Below are positions 47,564 through 58,716 of a stretch of DNA of 64,000 nt, in pieces (within the stretch, counting starts at the first letter, position 1; every line of letters begins with the position of its first letter). Position numbers and translations under genes: made by a program. The stretch spans positions 48,618,057-48,682,056 of the forward strand of contig JASWHV010000008.1 in NCBI GenBank assembly GCA_030760725.1, given 5' to 3'. This DNA is from Neostapfia colusana (lineage: Eukaryota; Streptophyta; Magnoliopsida; Poales; Poaceae). The notes under the pieces were generated by a model that saw nothing but the letters and a program-made list of their open reading frames with translations, searched no databases and had not been told where the DNA came from.

Positions 47564-47632
47564 TTGCCACTTGCCAAGGAGAAAGTAAACTTAGTGAGCT
47601 ACTCTAGACTTATACATACCTTGCGCCATCAA

Positions 47633-47675
47633 CGCCGAGACTCCACAATCAAACAAGAAACGCTTTGTCTCAACG
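47633..47675 (-). other. Conserved LTR hairpin, second copy in G
   Basis: On the minus strand the arms are CGTTGAGAC and GTCTCGGCG. All nine positions pair, with two G-U wobbles. Wobble pairing of this kind is allowed in RNA but not in a DNA cruciform, which favours an RNA role. Confidence 0.6.
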
Positions 47676-48411
47676 CTACTAGCCTAAGGTAGAAAGTAAA
47701 TTTAGTGAAGGTATTTCTCATCCCTCATCTCCAATATGAGGATTAATCACGAAGCACTTTTCTTTTCTCCAGTTTATTACTACGTCACGACGTAGAGAAC
47801 AAGTATGCTCACTACCGCGAGCGATGGTGATTCGAATCAAAACACCCGGCTGAAACGACACATACGGCTGTCCGAGACCAATGATCAACCAATACCCTCA
47901 ATATCATATGTGGCAACTTTTCACAAGACAACCAAATATCGAACCGGTCACACTGACTTGGAGTAAGTCTCACTACGGAAACCCTCGTAGAGATGACTTC
48001 TCTCTCCTTTCAGCATCTGCATAAGACGGTGGGGATTGCCTCGAAATCCAGGTTAAGATGTTACATCGGTTTCCTTGGTCCCATATTGCCAGTATGCATC
48101 CAGTACACAACTCAAACTTGTCCAGCAGGGCCGCACATAAGACTAGGTTCACAGGACCACATCCTTGAGCCTTCCATCCATACTGCCCAGTCTCCATTTC
48201 CCAATTTAGAGGATCAATTCCCAACTCTTCCGATTGATCTCTTTAATCCCGGTTCACGAGTAGGAAACGGCCTACTCGAGTTATGCCTCTTTTAATCCAC
48301 TTTTCTTAACTTGATCACAGAAATTATAATTAATTTAAACCTACTCTAAATAAAACTCTAGGGTTTTTCTTGGTCATGCATGTGGAGTGTCATACAAACT
48401 AGACTTAGTGC

Positions 48412-48416
48412 AATAA
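48412..48416 (+). other. Target site duplication of C, left copy
   Basis: AATAA, repeated exactly at 63500-63504. Confidence 0.93.
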
Positions 48417-48622
48417 TGTGACACCCTCATTTTTCGATTTCTGCATATATTCATGTTTCATAAACATTTTTATAAGATTGAAACGGAGAAGAATCAAAGG
48501 ATAGCCAAAAGGAGCAAATTTCAGTTCGCTTAGAGCGCCGTAGACATTTTCAGCGGGCCGCTGGCCCCATGGCGTGTCCGGAGCTCACCCCCGCAAATGG
48601 GGAAAGGTCCGACCCCGCAGGA

Positions 48623-49058
48623 CACGTGTCACCTTTGGAGCTAGTCACCGCGGAAAACATAGGACCAGTCGCGCGGGATACGTGTCAATCTCGGAGCTCA
48701 CCTCCGAGAGGTCCGGTTCTATTAGACACGTGTCACCACCGGAGCTCACCTCCGGGAGGTCCGTCACTATTGGATATGTGACAACCTCGGAGCCTGTCTC
48801 TGAGGAGAAAGGAAGTCTGGAGCAGCTAGGACATTTGGCAATATCGGAGCTCACCTTCGAAAAGAAGGGAGGTCCGGAAACTAACACGTGGCGTTAGCGG
48901 ATCTCGCCTCTGTTGAGAGGGGAGGTCCCGACCCACCAAACACGTGGCTCACGCGGAGCTCACCTCTGAAGAAGAGGGAGGTCTCGTCCGCCTGACACGC
49001 GGCACAACCGGAGCTCGTCTTTGCGGAAAGGGGAGACCAGGCTCCCGATAGACACGTG
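48623..49058 (+). promoter_or_regulatory. CACGTG-centred repeat array in U3 of C (5' LTR)
   Basis: Diverged tandem repeats of about 48-57 bases with GGAGCTCACCTC and a GACACGTGTC-like core, ending about 210 bases before the TATA box. Confidence 0.62.
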
Positions 49059-49270
49059 GAGCTTCCGGAGCTCATCACCGCAGAGGTAACAAGTTCTGGA
49101 GCGGTTTTTGCTTCTGTACGCGTGGGAATACCGGTATGGGAGGAAACCGACATGAATTCCACAATGTTACCGCACCAAATCAACTAAAAGATAAGTTGTT
49201 AAATTCAACGACAATTTGAATAGGACTCTTATTCGAAATACAATCAGATTAGGACTCTTCTCCTCCTGAT

Positions 49271-49278
49271 TATAAATA
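49271..49278 (+). promoter_or_regulatory. TATA box in 5' LTR of C
   Basis: TATAAATA in a context conserved in all four group 2 LTR copies. Transcription would start about 30 bases downstream, near 49300. Confidence 0.68.
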
Positions 49279-49783
49279 GAACCCAGAACCTTTGGCCGAA
49301 ACCACAAACTTCTTTTCAACTCCTGAGCCGACGACTTAGAGCCCTAGCCCCAGCTCGCCGAGTAAAACCCTTCGCCGGAGTTCAGTCACGGGAGATCACC
49401 GGAAGAGAGCCCCAATGATCTGTCTTGCTAGGAGAAGGACCCCGAGACCTAGAAGAACGTAAGATATGTCTTTATTACTACCTTACGACATCATCGCGTT
49501 TTCTTTGCATCTGTTCTTTGATTCCTTTCCAACAGAAGCTTTTTCATGGACAGATCACGTGTTGATCGGTTTGATCTAGAGTCAAGATCATCGCCATGTC
49601 CACATTTGATCCGAACACCTTTGTTCATCATAAAACCCATGCAAACCATACATGAACACGTATAAACTATTCTAATAGAAACTGATCATAGGATTGCATG
49701 CATATGCATCATCGCATCTAGTTAAAGTTTGTGCATGATATTGATTGTTGTAAATCTTGAATGTGCGTGATCATGTATAGAAG

Positions 49784-49855
49784 GACAAGCTCAGGGAGCT
49801 ACCTACGACGGATTACAACAACAAGATTTTGAGCAACCGGAACAGCCAAAACAAG
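49784..49855 (+). other. Candidate LTR micro-exon 2 in C (5' LTR)
   Basis: Follows TAGAAG| and ends ACAAG|GC. It reads QAQGATYDGLQQQDFE and continues to a Q/E/P-rich end (..PKQ). The donor is GCAAT here but GCAAGT in the 3' LTR copy (61824-61895). The frame is shared with E. Confidence 0.4.
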
Positions 49856-51127
49856 GCAATTGCCCCTTGACCATATTGATCCTATGTTTCGGAAAACTGT
49901 TTTGTTTGTGAAAAGGTGTGGGTGCTGAGTCAAACATGATGGGAAACCCTTTTATAGGAGTTTACTAGTTTTGATTAAACCACCCTTGTCGCCAGGGAAA
50001 GTTATTGATTCGGGTATGGTTTTTGCTTTTATGCTTCGCTGAGTCCATGGGATATGGGAAACGAGATAGATGTGTCTAGCTAACTGCACTCATATGAATA
50101 AAGAGAAACTGATGTTGTGAATGAACATGAATCGGAGGGAGATCTAGGCAAGCCTGGGTTTGTGAATGAGGTAGAATGAGATGGTGGTTTACTTGCCGTA
50201 GATCTAAGGACCGGTTCATGCGAGCACATGCCAGGATAACAGTGCCACCACAAGGCCAAGTATGGGTGCGGCTTAGCTGAGTAATTAGGTAAGTTACTAG
50301 ATTGTTATGGATTGTGGAAGGCGTGGGAAATGGGAGTCGAGTGAGGACTGCCCTGGGAACTGCATGGCACAAGAGGGGGCCCGTGGGTGGGAGAATTGAA
50401 GATTCTACCCTGCCGGTGAAACCTTAGTGAGTCCATACATCTAGTAACCCCTTTGTAAAGGCTATTTTGTGATCTCTTGACCATACACCAACGGTTGTGT
50501 ACTGGTATAATGGAGGTTCTGCAGTCGTCAACGGGTGACGAAATCACAAACTTGTGGGTAAAGAGGTGCAAACTCTGCAGAGTCTAAAACTATCATGATA
50601 GTCGAGCTTACGGTCATGAGCGCCTGGCCAACTTCCATGATTAGTTGTATAGTTATTTTGGGATGGTTTTGGAAGGTTTTGGTTATGGTTTGGTTTTTGG
50701 TTTTTGGGACTGATGAGTCCGGGTGATAAGATTTGGTTACATGACTGTTAAGTCATGGCAACGAGATTGGTCTCGGTGTGAGACAGAATTGTTTATGAGA
50801 TAAAATGGTAGTGAATACGAGACGGTATTCATGAGATGGTAGCGAATACGAGAAGGTATTCATGAGCAAGAATGAAGTTGATTATTGTGTGGTTGGACAT
50901 GGAAAGTAATGAACATAATGGAGGTATGATTGGTATTTTAATACATGTTGGGATCACGTTCACTTAAAGTTAAGTTGTTGTTTTATCGTGGTTTTGATAA
51001 ATAACTTTGTTTTCTGCAATGAGCCATTTATACCTACCTTGTTGTGAGCTACATATCATATTTTCCCGCACTTGCTGAGTACATCATTGTACTCAAACTT
51101 GCATTATTACTTCATCATCAGCTACAG

Positions 51128-51162
51128 GGGAAGATTATTATGAAGACCAAGTGGAGCCTTAG
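51128..51162 (+). other. Candidate LTR micro-exon 3 in C (5' LTR)
   Basis: Follows TCATCATCAGCTACAG|. Joined in phase 1 to micro-exon 2 it gives GEDYYEDQVEP and stop TAG (51160-51162). The 3' LTR copy (63162-63196) is identical. Confidence 0.38.
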
Positions 51163-51315
51163 GCGTGTAATCTGTCATCAACATTGCATGTGGGATACGG
51201 GGAAGATATGGAGCTGCTGCTGCTGCTTAGATTGCTTCCGCATTAGTTAGAAGACTTCCACTGTTAGATTAAGACTTCCGCTGTTAGCATGAGTCCAAGA
51301 CTCATGAGACATTGA

Positions 51316-51321
51316 AATAAA
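51316..51321 (+). terminator. AATAAA polyadenylation-like signal in LTR of C
   Basis: AATAAA lies about 165 bases before the LTR end; the equivalent in the 3' LTR is at 63330-63335. The position suits a plant near-upstream element. Confidence 0.4.
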
Positions 51322-51337
51322 CTCTGTTATTCGTGGT

Positions 51338-51374
<37 letters not shown>
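51338..51374. repeat. TA microsatellite in 5' LTR of C
   Basis: A run of AT/TA dinucleotides with one interruption. The equivalent tract in the 3' LTR is 63354-63390; E has only a short ATATATAT here. Confidence 0.85.
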
Positions 51375-51483
51375 TCTGAAATTAAGTTTGTGGATGATGT
51401 GTATATGTGTGATGAATATCCTGGGCACACATATGCATCTGTTCTCGGTTCCGTGGTTTCTCCACAGAATTGAGGGCGTCACA

Positions 51484-52055
51484 GATTTTTATCAGAGCCA
51501 CGGGTTGACGGTAGGTTACACGCTTAGATAGAAGTCACAAGTTGGTATTAGGCACATATTGGTATCAACCCGCCACGGGTTGATCATAGATCACACAACC
51601 TAGAAGATCACAGATTGATATTGAAGCCGCCATGCCTAGTCACGGATTGGTATCAGAGCCACGTTGACTGTAGGACGCACCCTAGTAACAGCTTGGTATT
51701 AGAAGCCACACTGACCATAGGATGCAAGCCTAGGATGCATGGATTGGCATTGGAACTACCTTGACATAGGATACAAGCCTAGGAGAAGCCATAGTTGGAT
51801 CACAGATTGGCATCACCCTAAGCCATATAGGACCCCCATTAAATAAAAGCCTTGAATAGGAGTTGGGTGAGCCCTTGTGATGATTGTTGTGATTGTGTGT
51901 GAGTTGTGGGACGTCTCAAGCGTTGTCCGTACCCACACATAAGTAGAAAGGAGGTGTGAGATGCCTCGGCACTTGTTCCAATCCACCTTGATGCATATAG
52001 TTAAGGGGATCCATCTAATCTTCTAACCTCTATTCTATTTCATTCTCCCTCACAG
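51484..52055 (+). other. Leader of element C with tandem PBS-like array
   Basis: The PBS next to the LTR is degenerate (TTTATCAGAGCCA, 51488-51500). Related copies follow at 51543, 51560, 51616, 51648 (intact TGGTATCAGAGCCA, 51648-51661), 51694, 51745 and 51808. Most are embedded in a repeat with GTTGAC..TAGGA..CAAGCCTAG. The leader ends in CTCCCTCACAG| directly before the gag ATG. Confidence 0.75.
52040..52055 (+). promoter_or_regulatory. Candidate 3' splice site at gag start of C
   Basis: CATTCTCCCTCACAG ends one base before ATG 52056, and E has the same pyrimidine-rich tract plus CAG at its gag ATG. It could receive a spliced LTR leader. Confidence 0.45.
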
Positions 52056-53120
52056 ATGGTGAGAGGAAACGCCGGCCGCCAAGGAAGGAACGTCCGTGGC
52101 AACCAAGAGGATGGCCACGATGAAGTTCCTGTTAACCCCGGAGCTGGTGAGAACAACCTGGAACGGTTGATGGCCATGCATAATCAACTTATGCAAACCA
52201 TGATCCAAACTTTGGGTCAGTTGCAGGCCAGCAACAACAACCCTGTTCCGGCACCACCGCCACCACCGCCGGCTCATAACAGATTGGGAGAGTTCATGAG
52301 GACTGGACCACCCACCTTTGCTCAAGCTAACGACCCCATGGAGGCTGACGACTGGTTGAAATCCATGGAGGAGAAGCTTGCCATAGTGCAGTGCAATGAC
52401 CGAGAGAAGGTTCTTTTTGCGTCGCACCAACTCATGGGAGCTGCCGCTGACTGGTGGGATGCCCTATGATCACTTGGACTAAGTTCAAGGAGATTTTCCA
52501 ATCTCATTACATCCCTGCTGGTGTAATGATGCTCAATAGACAGGAGTTCGAAGGTCTCCTCCAAGGACAGAGAAGCGTGAATGAGTATCTCAATAAGTTC
52601 ACGCAACTGTCCTTGTACGCCCCCGAAGATGTCAACTCGGACCAACGGAAGCAGTACCTGTTCATGAGAGGGTTGAACAATGAGATCCAGGTTCAGCTCC
52701 TCAACAATGACTACGCGAGCTTCTAGAAGCTGGTTGACAAGGCTATAGTGGTTGAAAGCAAGATCCGAGAGATCGAGCGAGAGGGCAAGAGGAAGATGCC
52801 ATACTAGCCACAAGGGAGCAACGTACGATCTCGGTACAAGCCCCCATCTGCACCACAGTACGGATCGACCGCTCCTGCATACCGCCCTAGTCAGCCACCA
52901 CAGCAATGACCCGTTGCACAAGTACCTCGTGTGCCCTTGCCTCCTGGGCCCCGACCCAACATGGGCGCTGCTGTTCAAAACCCCCGCCCCAACGTACCTA
53001 CTGCCGTGGGCAATAGGGCATGCTTTGCATGCGGGGAAACAGGACACCTCGCGAGCTAGTGCCCGAGGAGAGGTCCTGGACAGCAAGGCAACGTGCACAA
53101 GCAGAACCTGCGACCAAACG
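52056..53120 (+). pseudogene. gag: Gag of element C, broken
   Basis: ATG 52056 follows the CACAG tract. N-terminal TMIQTLGQLQ, proline run, DPMEADDWLKSMEEK and LFASHQLMGAAADWWDAL match E. A deletion of about 20 bases near 52466 relative to E shifts the frame. It resumes as ITWTKFKEIFQSHYIPAG and SVNEYLNKFTQLSLYAPED, then TAG (about 52724), a further TAG near 52805 and TGA near 52907. The zinc knuckle region reads CFACGETGHLAS followed by TAG and C, so the fourth position is preceded by a stop. This Gag could not be made whole. Confidence 0.88.
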
Positions 53121-56100
53121 GAGGAGACAATCAAGGAAACCGTGGACAGCAGTACTACGCTCGCGGCAACGTGAACCATGTCTCTGCTGAGGAAGCACAA
53201 CAGGCTGAGGACGTCGTAATTGGTATGTTCCTTGCCAATTCCATACCAGCCACCATTTTATTTGATTCTGAAGCATCACATTCCTTCATATCGTCCAAGT
53301 ATGTCGCCAAGCATAATCTACCCATATCACACTTAAAATGTGCTATGTTAGTTAATTCTCCCAGTGGAGAGATGAGGACTAATATAGTATGTCCGAAAGT
53401 AAGCCTTAAAATAAGAGGGGTAGACTTCCTTGCCAACCTCATTGTCTTGGATTCCCAAGGTCTTGACATAATACTCGGGATGGATTGGTTAAGCAAGCAC
53501 AACGTAGTAATCCAATGTGCTGAGAGAAGCGTGCAGTTGACAAATGAGCACGGTATTCATATCGAGTTTAAGTCAGCCCAACAAACAACCAAGAAGGCAA
53601 TTTTGAACCACGTCGAAGGAGCAACATTGGACAGCATTCCAGTGGTTCAAGAATTCTCGGACGTGTTTCCGGAAGAGCTCCCAGGTATGCCACCTGACCG
53701 GGACATTGAGTTTGCCATCAATTTGGTACCTGGAACTGCACCCATAGCAAAGAGACCCTATAGGATGCCCGTCAATGAACTAGTGGAACTCAAGAAGCAA
53801 ATTCAGGAGCAGTTGGAGAAGGGTTTTATATGTCCCAGCTCGTCACCATGGGGAGCCCCCGTGCTCTTCGTAGACAAGAAGGATGGGACCCAAAGGATGT
53901 GTGTGGACTATAGGTCTCTCAACGAGGTGAAAATCAAGAACAAATACCCTCTGCCCCGTATAGAAGACCTATTCGACCAAATGAAAGGAGCCCGAGTGTT
54001 CTCCAAAATTGATCTTCGGTTCCAGCTGAAAATTAAGCTCTCCGATATTACCCAAGACTGCCTTTCGGACACGGTATGGTTCGTATGAGTATACCATCAT
54101 GTCTTTTGGGTTAACAAATGCACCCGCATACTTCATGTACCTTATGAACAAGGTTTTCATGGAGTACTTGGATAAGTTCGTCGTGGTTTTCATCGACGAC
54201 ATTATGGTGTATTCAAAAAGTGAGGAGGAGCATGAAGAACATTTAAGATTGACCTTGCAGAAAATGCGCGAGCATCAATTATATGCCAAGCTTAACAAGT
54301 GTCAATTTTGGCTAAAGAAGATATCGTTCCTAGGCCACATTATCTCCGAGGAAGGAGTATCGGTTGATCCCGGAAAAGTGGGAGATGTTCTGAGGTGGAA
54401 CCAACCGCAAAACGTGAGGGATATTCGGAGTTTCCTTGGGATGGCTGGATACTACCGCCGGTTCATCAAGGACTTCTCTAAGATAGCAAAGCCTATGACG
54501 GAGTTGCTAACAAAGGGAAAAGCCTTCCAATGGACACCAGCGTGCCAAGAAAGCTTTGAGGAGCTCAAGAAAAGGCTAACCACAGCGCCAGTTTTGGTAC
54601 TGCCGGACGCAAGCAAGAGCTTCGACATATATTGTGACGCATCAAGACAAGGGCTCGGATGCGTGCTCATGCAAGAGGGACAAGTGGTAGCCTATGACTC
54701 ACGGCAGTTAAAGAAACATGAGCTGAATTACCCCACGCATGACTTGGAACTCGCAGCCATGGTGCATGCGTTAAAGATTTGGAGACATTATATCCTTGGT
54801 CATCGATTTGAGATCTATACAGATCATAAAAGCCTCAAGTACATATTCACTCAAACGGATTTGAATTTGAGGCAACATCGATGGTTGGAACTTATCAAGG
54901 ATTATGATGTTGGAATCAACTATCATCCCGGAAAGGCCAATATAGTAGCTGATGCATTGAGCCGGAAGGGAGCATGTCGCCAACTCACGGTTCGGGAGCT
55001 ACCACCCGAACTACGCAAGGAGTTCGAACGGCTACACCTCGGATTCTTGAAAAAGATGGAAGTGATGGAACTCCACTCTTCATTGGAGCAAGAGATAAGA
55101 GATGGACAAGCAACGGATGAGGAGATCAAGGAGATCAAGGAAAGGATCCGACAAGCAATAGAGAAGGATTTCAAAGAAGATGAGAAGGGTACGCTTTGGC
55201 TAGGAAAAAGGATTTGTGTGCCTAACGTGAAGCACATCCACGACATGATAATAAAAGAGGCACATGATTCACCTTATTCCATACATTCCGGAAGTACCAA
55301 AATGTACAAGGAATTGAATACTTGTTATTGGTGGGATGGTATGAAAAGGGACATAGCCGAATACGTTGCCCTATGTGACACATGCCAACGGGTGAAGGCC
55401 GAATATCAAAGACCCGTTGGATTGTTGCAACCCTTGAAGGTACCCTAGTGGAAGTGGGAGGACATCAGTATGGATTTCATCGTCGGATTGCCACGTACTC
55501 AGTCGGGTTATGACTCCATTTGGGTTATCGTGGACCGATTGATGAAAACGGCCCATTTTCTCCCTGTAAAGGCCAAGTACAACGTTGCACAATTAGCCGA
55601 GTTGTACATGGAGGAGATCGTGTGCCGTCATGGAGTCCCGAGGAGAATAGTCTCAGATCGAGGTTCTCAGTTTACCTCTAGATTTTGGAGGAAGCTGCAG
55701 AAAGCTATGGGTACACGACTGGATTTTAGCTCCGCCTATCACCCACAAACCGATGGACAAACCGAAAGGACAAACCAAATTTTGGAGGACATGTTGAGAG
55801 CTTGCGCCTTGAAACATGGGCGTAGTTGGGATAGGAGTTTACCGTACGCCGAATTCTACTATAACAACAGCTATCAAGCTAGCTTGAAGATGTCGCCTTT
55901 TGAAGCATTATATGGCAGACGGTGTAGAACGCCGCTGTTTTGGAATGAGGCCGGGGAAAACCAAGTGTTTGGACCCGAAGTGCTACAAGAAGCTGGAAAG
56001 CAAGTCCAAAAGATACGGGAGAACTTAAAGGCTGCTCAGTCACGACAGAAAGGCTATGCGGACAATAGGCGAAGGAAGTTGACTTTCGAAGTAGGAGACT

Positions 56101-56213
56101 TCGTATACCTTAAGGTATTGCCTATTCGTGGCCAACGACGTTTCAACGTCAAAGGCAAGCTAGCACCTCGCTACATCGGACCATTTAAGATTTTGGACAA
56201 GCGAGGAGGCGTA
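53121..56213 (+). pseudogene. pol: Pol of element C, 5' part (PR-RT-RNase H-IN), up to insertion H
   Basis: Protease shows LFDSEASHSFIS with DSE (53264-53272) in place of the D-S-G active site, so it should be inactive. RT entry PYRMPVNELVELKKQ and VDYRSLNEV are open to about 54010, where the LRSGYFQLK block is shortened and the frame is lost (stop near 54086). RT resumes at 54099 with YLMN and FIDD (54189-54200). RNase H keeps YCDAS, DLELAA, YTDHKS and VADALS. The integrase zinc region (HSGSTKMY, CDTC) precedes TAG at 55446-55448. The core then reads DFIVGLP, SDRG and QTDGQTERTN in the same frame. It is interrupted at about 56211, in the region that follows the core, by H. Confidence 0.9.
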
Positions 56214-58635
56214 AAGGCTTCAGTTTTGACACACTCAAGGTGTTCATCACCACACACACACAGACACCTCATTTGAAGACAGTTGATGAACACATTTGAG
56301 GAGCAAGTAACCATTATCAACATGCTCATTAGAGAATAAACTCACAAAATGCACATGCATCATCTAGGGGCCGGGCATATGAAAACTCCTACACCTTGCT
56401 AGGAATGTCCATGCCATGTTTTACCCAAATTTAAAACCTTTTTGAGGTCCTTTTGGGTACAGCTAGAAAGAGGGTAGTTTGAACCCAATTTCAAATTCAA
56501 ACTGTTTTTATCCCATGAATTCAAAAGTGGGAGGCATATTCTTACTCAGCTCATTTTTTGAGCTCACACACCAATTTTCACTTCATTTGGAGTTGATCTT
56601 GACATGAGCTAAGTGTTGCAAATTCAAACTTTATTTGAATTTCAAACTGAACATGTGCTGAAATTTTGTCAAACCAAACCCAATTTGAATTCTAACCAAT
56701 TCAAATGGCTCAGGGGTGAATAATTCAAATCACCATGGGCATTTTAAGGCTTACTGTTTACAACAGGGATATGGAGTTAATTTCAGGGGTTAAAATGAAA
56801 ATGGGACCCACATGTCAGCCACTGATTCAAATCAAACCGACTGAAACACAGAACACTCGGTTCTCGGGTGCAGCCCGAGCGCGCCACCGAGGGGCCGGCC
56901 GGCGCCAGCTCCTGCTGCGTTCCCCGAGCCGGAGACCAGCCGCCCGGAATCCTTATCCCTCCCCGGCGTGCTCCAGTTAAATACTTCCCGAGCCCCGGCG
57001 CGATCAGTCGGTTTCCACATCGAGCTCGACCGCAACCAGCCGCCCTCTCGATCCTGCGCGTGATCAGGCCGATCACTCGCAAGTTCAGCCTCCTCTGTAG
57101 CAAAACGGCACCGGGAGATCGTGAGCAACATCCTAGACCCCGTGTTGGCCAGTGAGCAGGTGCCCTCGAGCTACACCGGACATCTTCTCCGGCGGACCAA
57201 ACGTCGCCGCAGTTCGGGCTCTCGTGGGCAGCTCGGTGCAGCCGTTGTCACGTCCACTTCTCTACACAAGAAAGGTGTGTTATTGTATGTAGATGGAGTA
57301 GCCAAAAGCCGTTCGGCAATTGATCAACCATCGGTGGAGAATTTTCAAGTTTACTGCCAGCCAGTTCATATGAGCCGAGCTCACCTTCGAGTGAAATTCG
57401 GACTCCACACACTAGGGTTGGTCAGGCCGATGGTCCAGTGGGTTCTACACGCACTAGCACACACGCTCGAGAAGGAAGTAATGAAAACCATTGAGGATCG
57501 GCCGTGTTATGGCCGTTTTCCTCGCCGCCCTTGCAAAATACCTCGGCTCACCGTCGAGGGTATGGTTGCCGGCGTTGCTAGCTTCCACAAAGCCCGGGTT
57601 CGTGTTCCTCGTGCTCCACTGATGCTCTCCGAACGATTTCCGGTCGATTTGGTGCACGGTAGAGCAAAACCAACCTCACCGGAACCCTAGCCGGTGCTGT
57701 CACCAGTGCTCACGGGTTTGCGGCCATTGCCGGCGGCCGGCGAGCCCACAGTCGAGTTCAGGAGGTCGGGAAAGGGGCAGGCGGCGAGTTTCGGGCCGGG
57801 GGGGGGGGTGGCCGGGAGCTCGATTCCGGCGAGTCTCGCCGGAGACCGCCGCCGCCGAGTATTTGGCGCGAGGAGGAAGAAGAAGCACAGTATGTGGGGC
57901 CCACGGGCAGAAGTTTAAACTTTTCTTCGATTTTCAGTTTTAGTTCAAACTTCAAACCCACATAACTTTGGCTAGGAAGCTCCAAATCGAGTGAACCAAA
58001 TTTTGTTGGATTCAGCTCTCTGAGTACTTTCCAGGAAATCAAGTTTCACTTCATGAAAATCCTTATTTCTCCAGAATTAATTCTTCAAAATTTAAACTGT
58101 TTGGAATTTTAACTGGAGAAGCCTTTGGAGGAAAACTCTGAAATTTTGCTGGGATGTTCACAAAAATATCCCTGAACTACCATAAAAATTCCAGATCCAT
58201 TTGAGCTCATTTGATCCGCCTAATGGTGTGATTAATGAAACTGTTCCAGAGAAAATAGAAAATGTCCAGAAACATTTTCAGAATTTCTCTGAAATGGTTT
58301 AGCTCATATCTTTAGCTAGGAACTTTCAAATTAAGTGAGACCAACTCCATTAGAACCCTCTCAAAATCTAGTTTTCAGAAAGTCATGGGTTGCTCCCTGA
58401 AAGTCACTAGAACACCCTAAGAGCTCCAATTAAGTTCAAGTGCACAATTATTTGTGGAGGGCTCAAATGAGCTTTGCTGCAACTAAAACTTGACCAATAC
58501 TCTGTTTAGGTTGTAACCAAGCCATAGTAAAAATTTCAGAGTCATTGGGTCTGTCTAGTAAGACTTACAACCTTCACAAGTTTAATTCCAATCAAAGGCA
58601 TTTAAATTAATACATGTACTTGTTATATCATGTAG

Positions 58636-58716
58636 TCGATAAGGTCGAGGAGGAACCTGAAGTCCTAAACTTTGTTACTCCGGAGGAGCAGCTAGCCTAC
58701 GACCAAAAGCAGCAAG
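58636..58716 (+). other. Candidate LTR micro-exon in H, upstream
   Basis: Follows TCATGTAG| and ends CAGCAAG|GCAAGC, a GC-type donor. It reads an acidic frame DKVEEEPEVLNFVTPEEQ and ends in ..KQQ. It occupies the same place relative to the donor as micro-exon 2 of C and E, but is not obviously similar except for the Q/E/Y composition. Confidence 0.3.

Larger units (their letters stand above)
46980..48416 (-). repeat. LTR of element G, left segment (group 1, minus strand)
   Basis: Starts TGTGGGGACC at 46980, then the shared CATTGGGTAGTGCCGTGC...ACCCAACAGCACACATC block in reverse orientation. It carries two tandem copies of the hairpin block (47527-47563 and 47633-47675) and a CGAGTAGG hairpin (48257-48278). 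At 48416 it is interrupted by C and resumes at 63500. The rest of G lies right of the window. Confidence 0.82.
48417..51483 (+). repeat. 5' LTR of element C (about 3.07 kb)
   Basis: TGTGACACCC...GGGCGTCACA. In order: the CACGTG array (48623-49058), TATA box (49271-49278), candidate exon 1 ending at donor AAC|GTAAGA (49458/49459), micro-exon 2 (49784-49855), micro-exon 3 (51128-51162), AATAAA (51316-51321) and a TA microsatellite (51338-51374). Reverse-strand open frames such as 50076-50571 are shared by all group 2 LTRs through identity alone and I do not call them. Confidence 0.93.

Noticed and set aside
50710..50730. CTGATGAGTCC, reminiscent of a hammerhead ribozyme core, in LTRs of C (also about 62742)
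   Set aside because: The CGAAA half of the core and a matching stem III are not found within reach, and the stem II closing sequence is absent.
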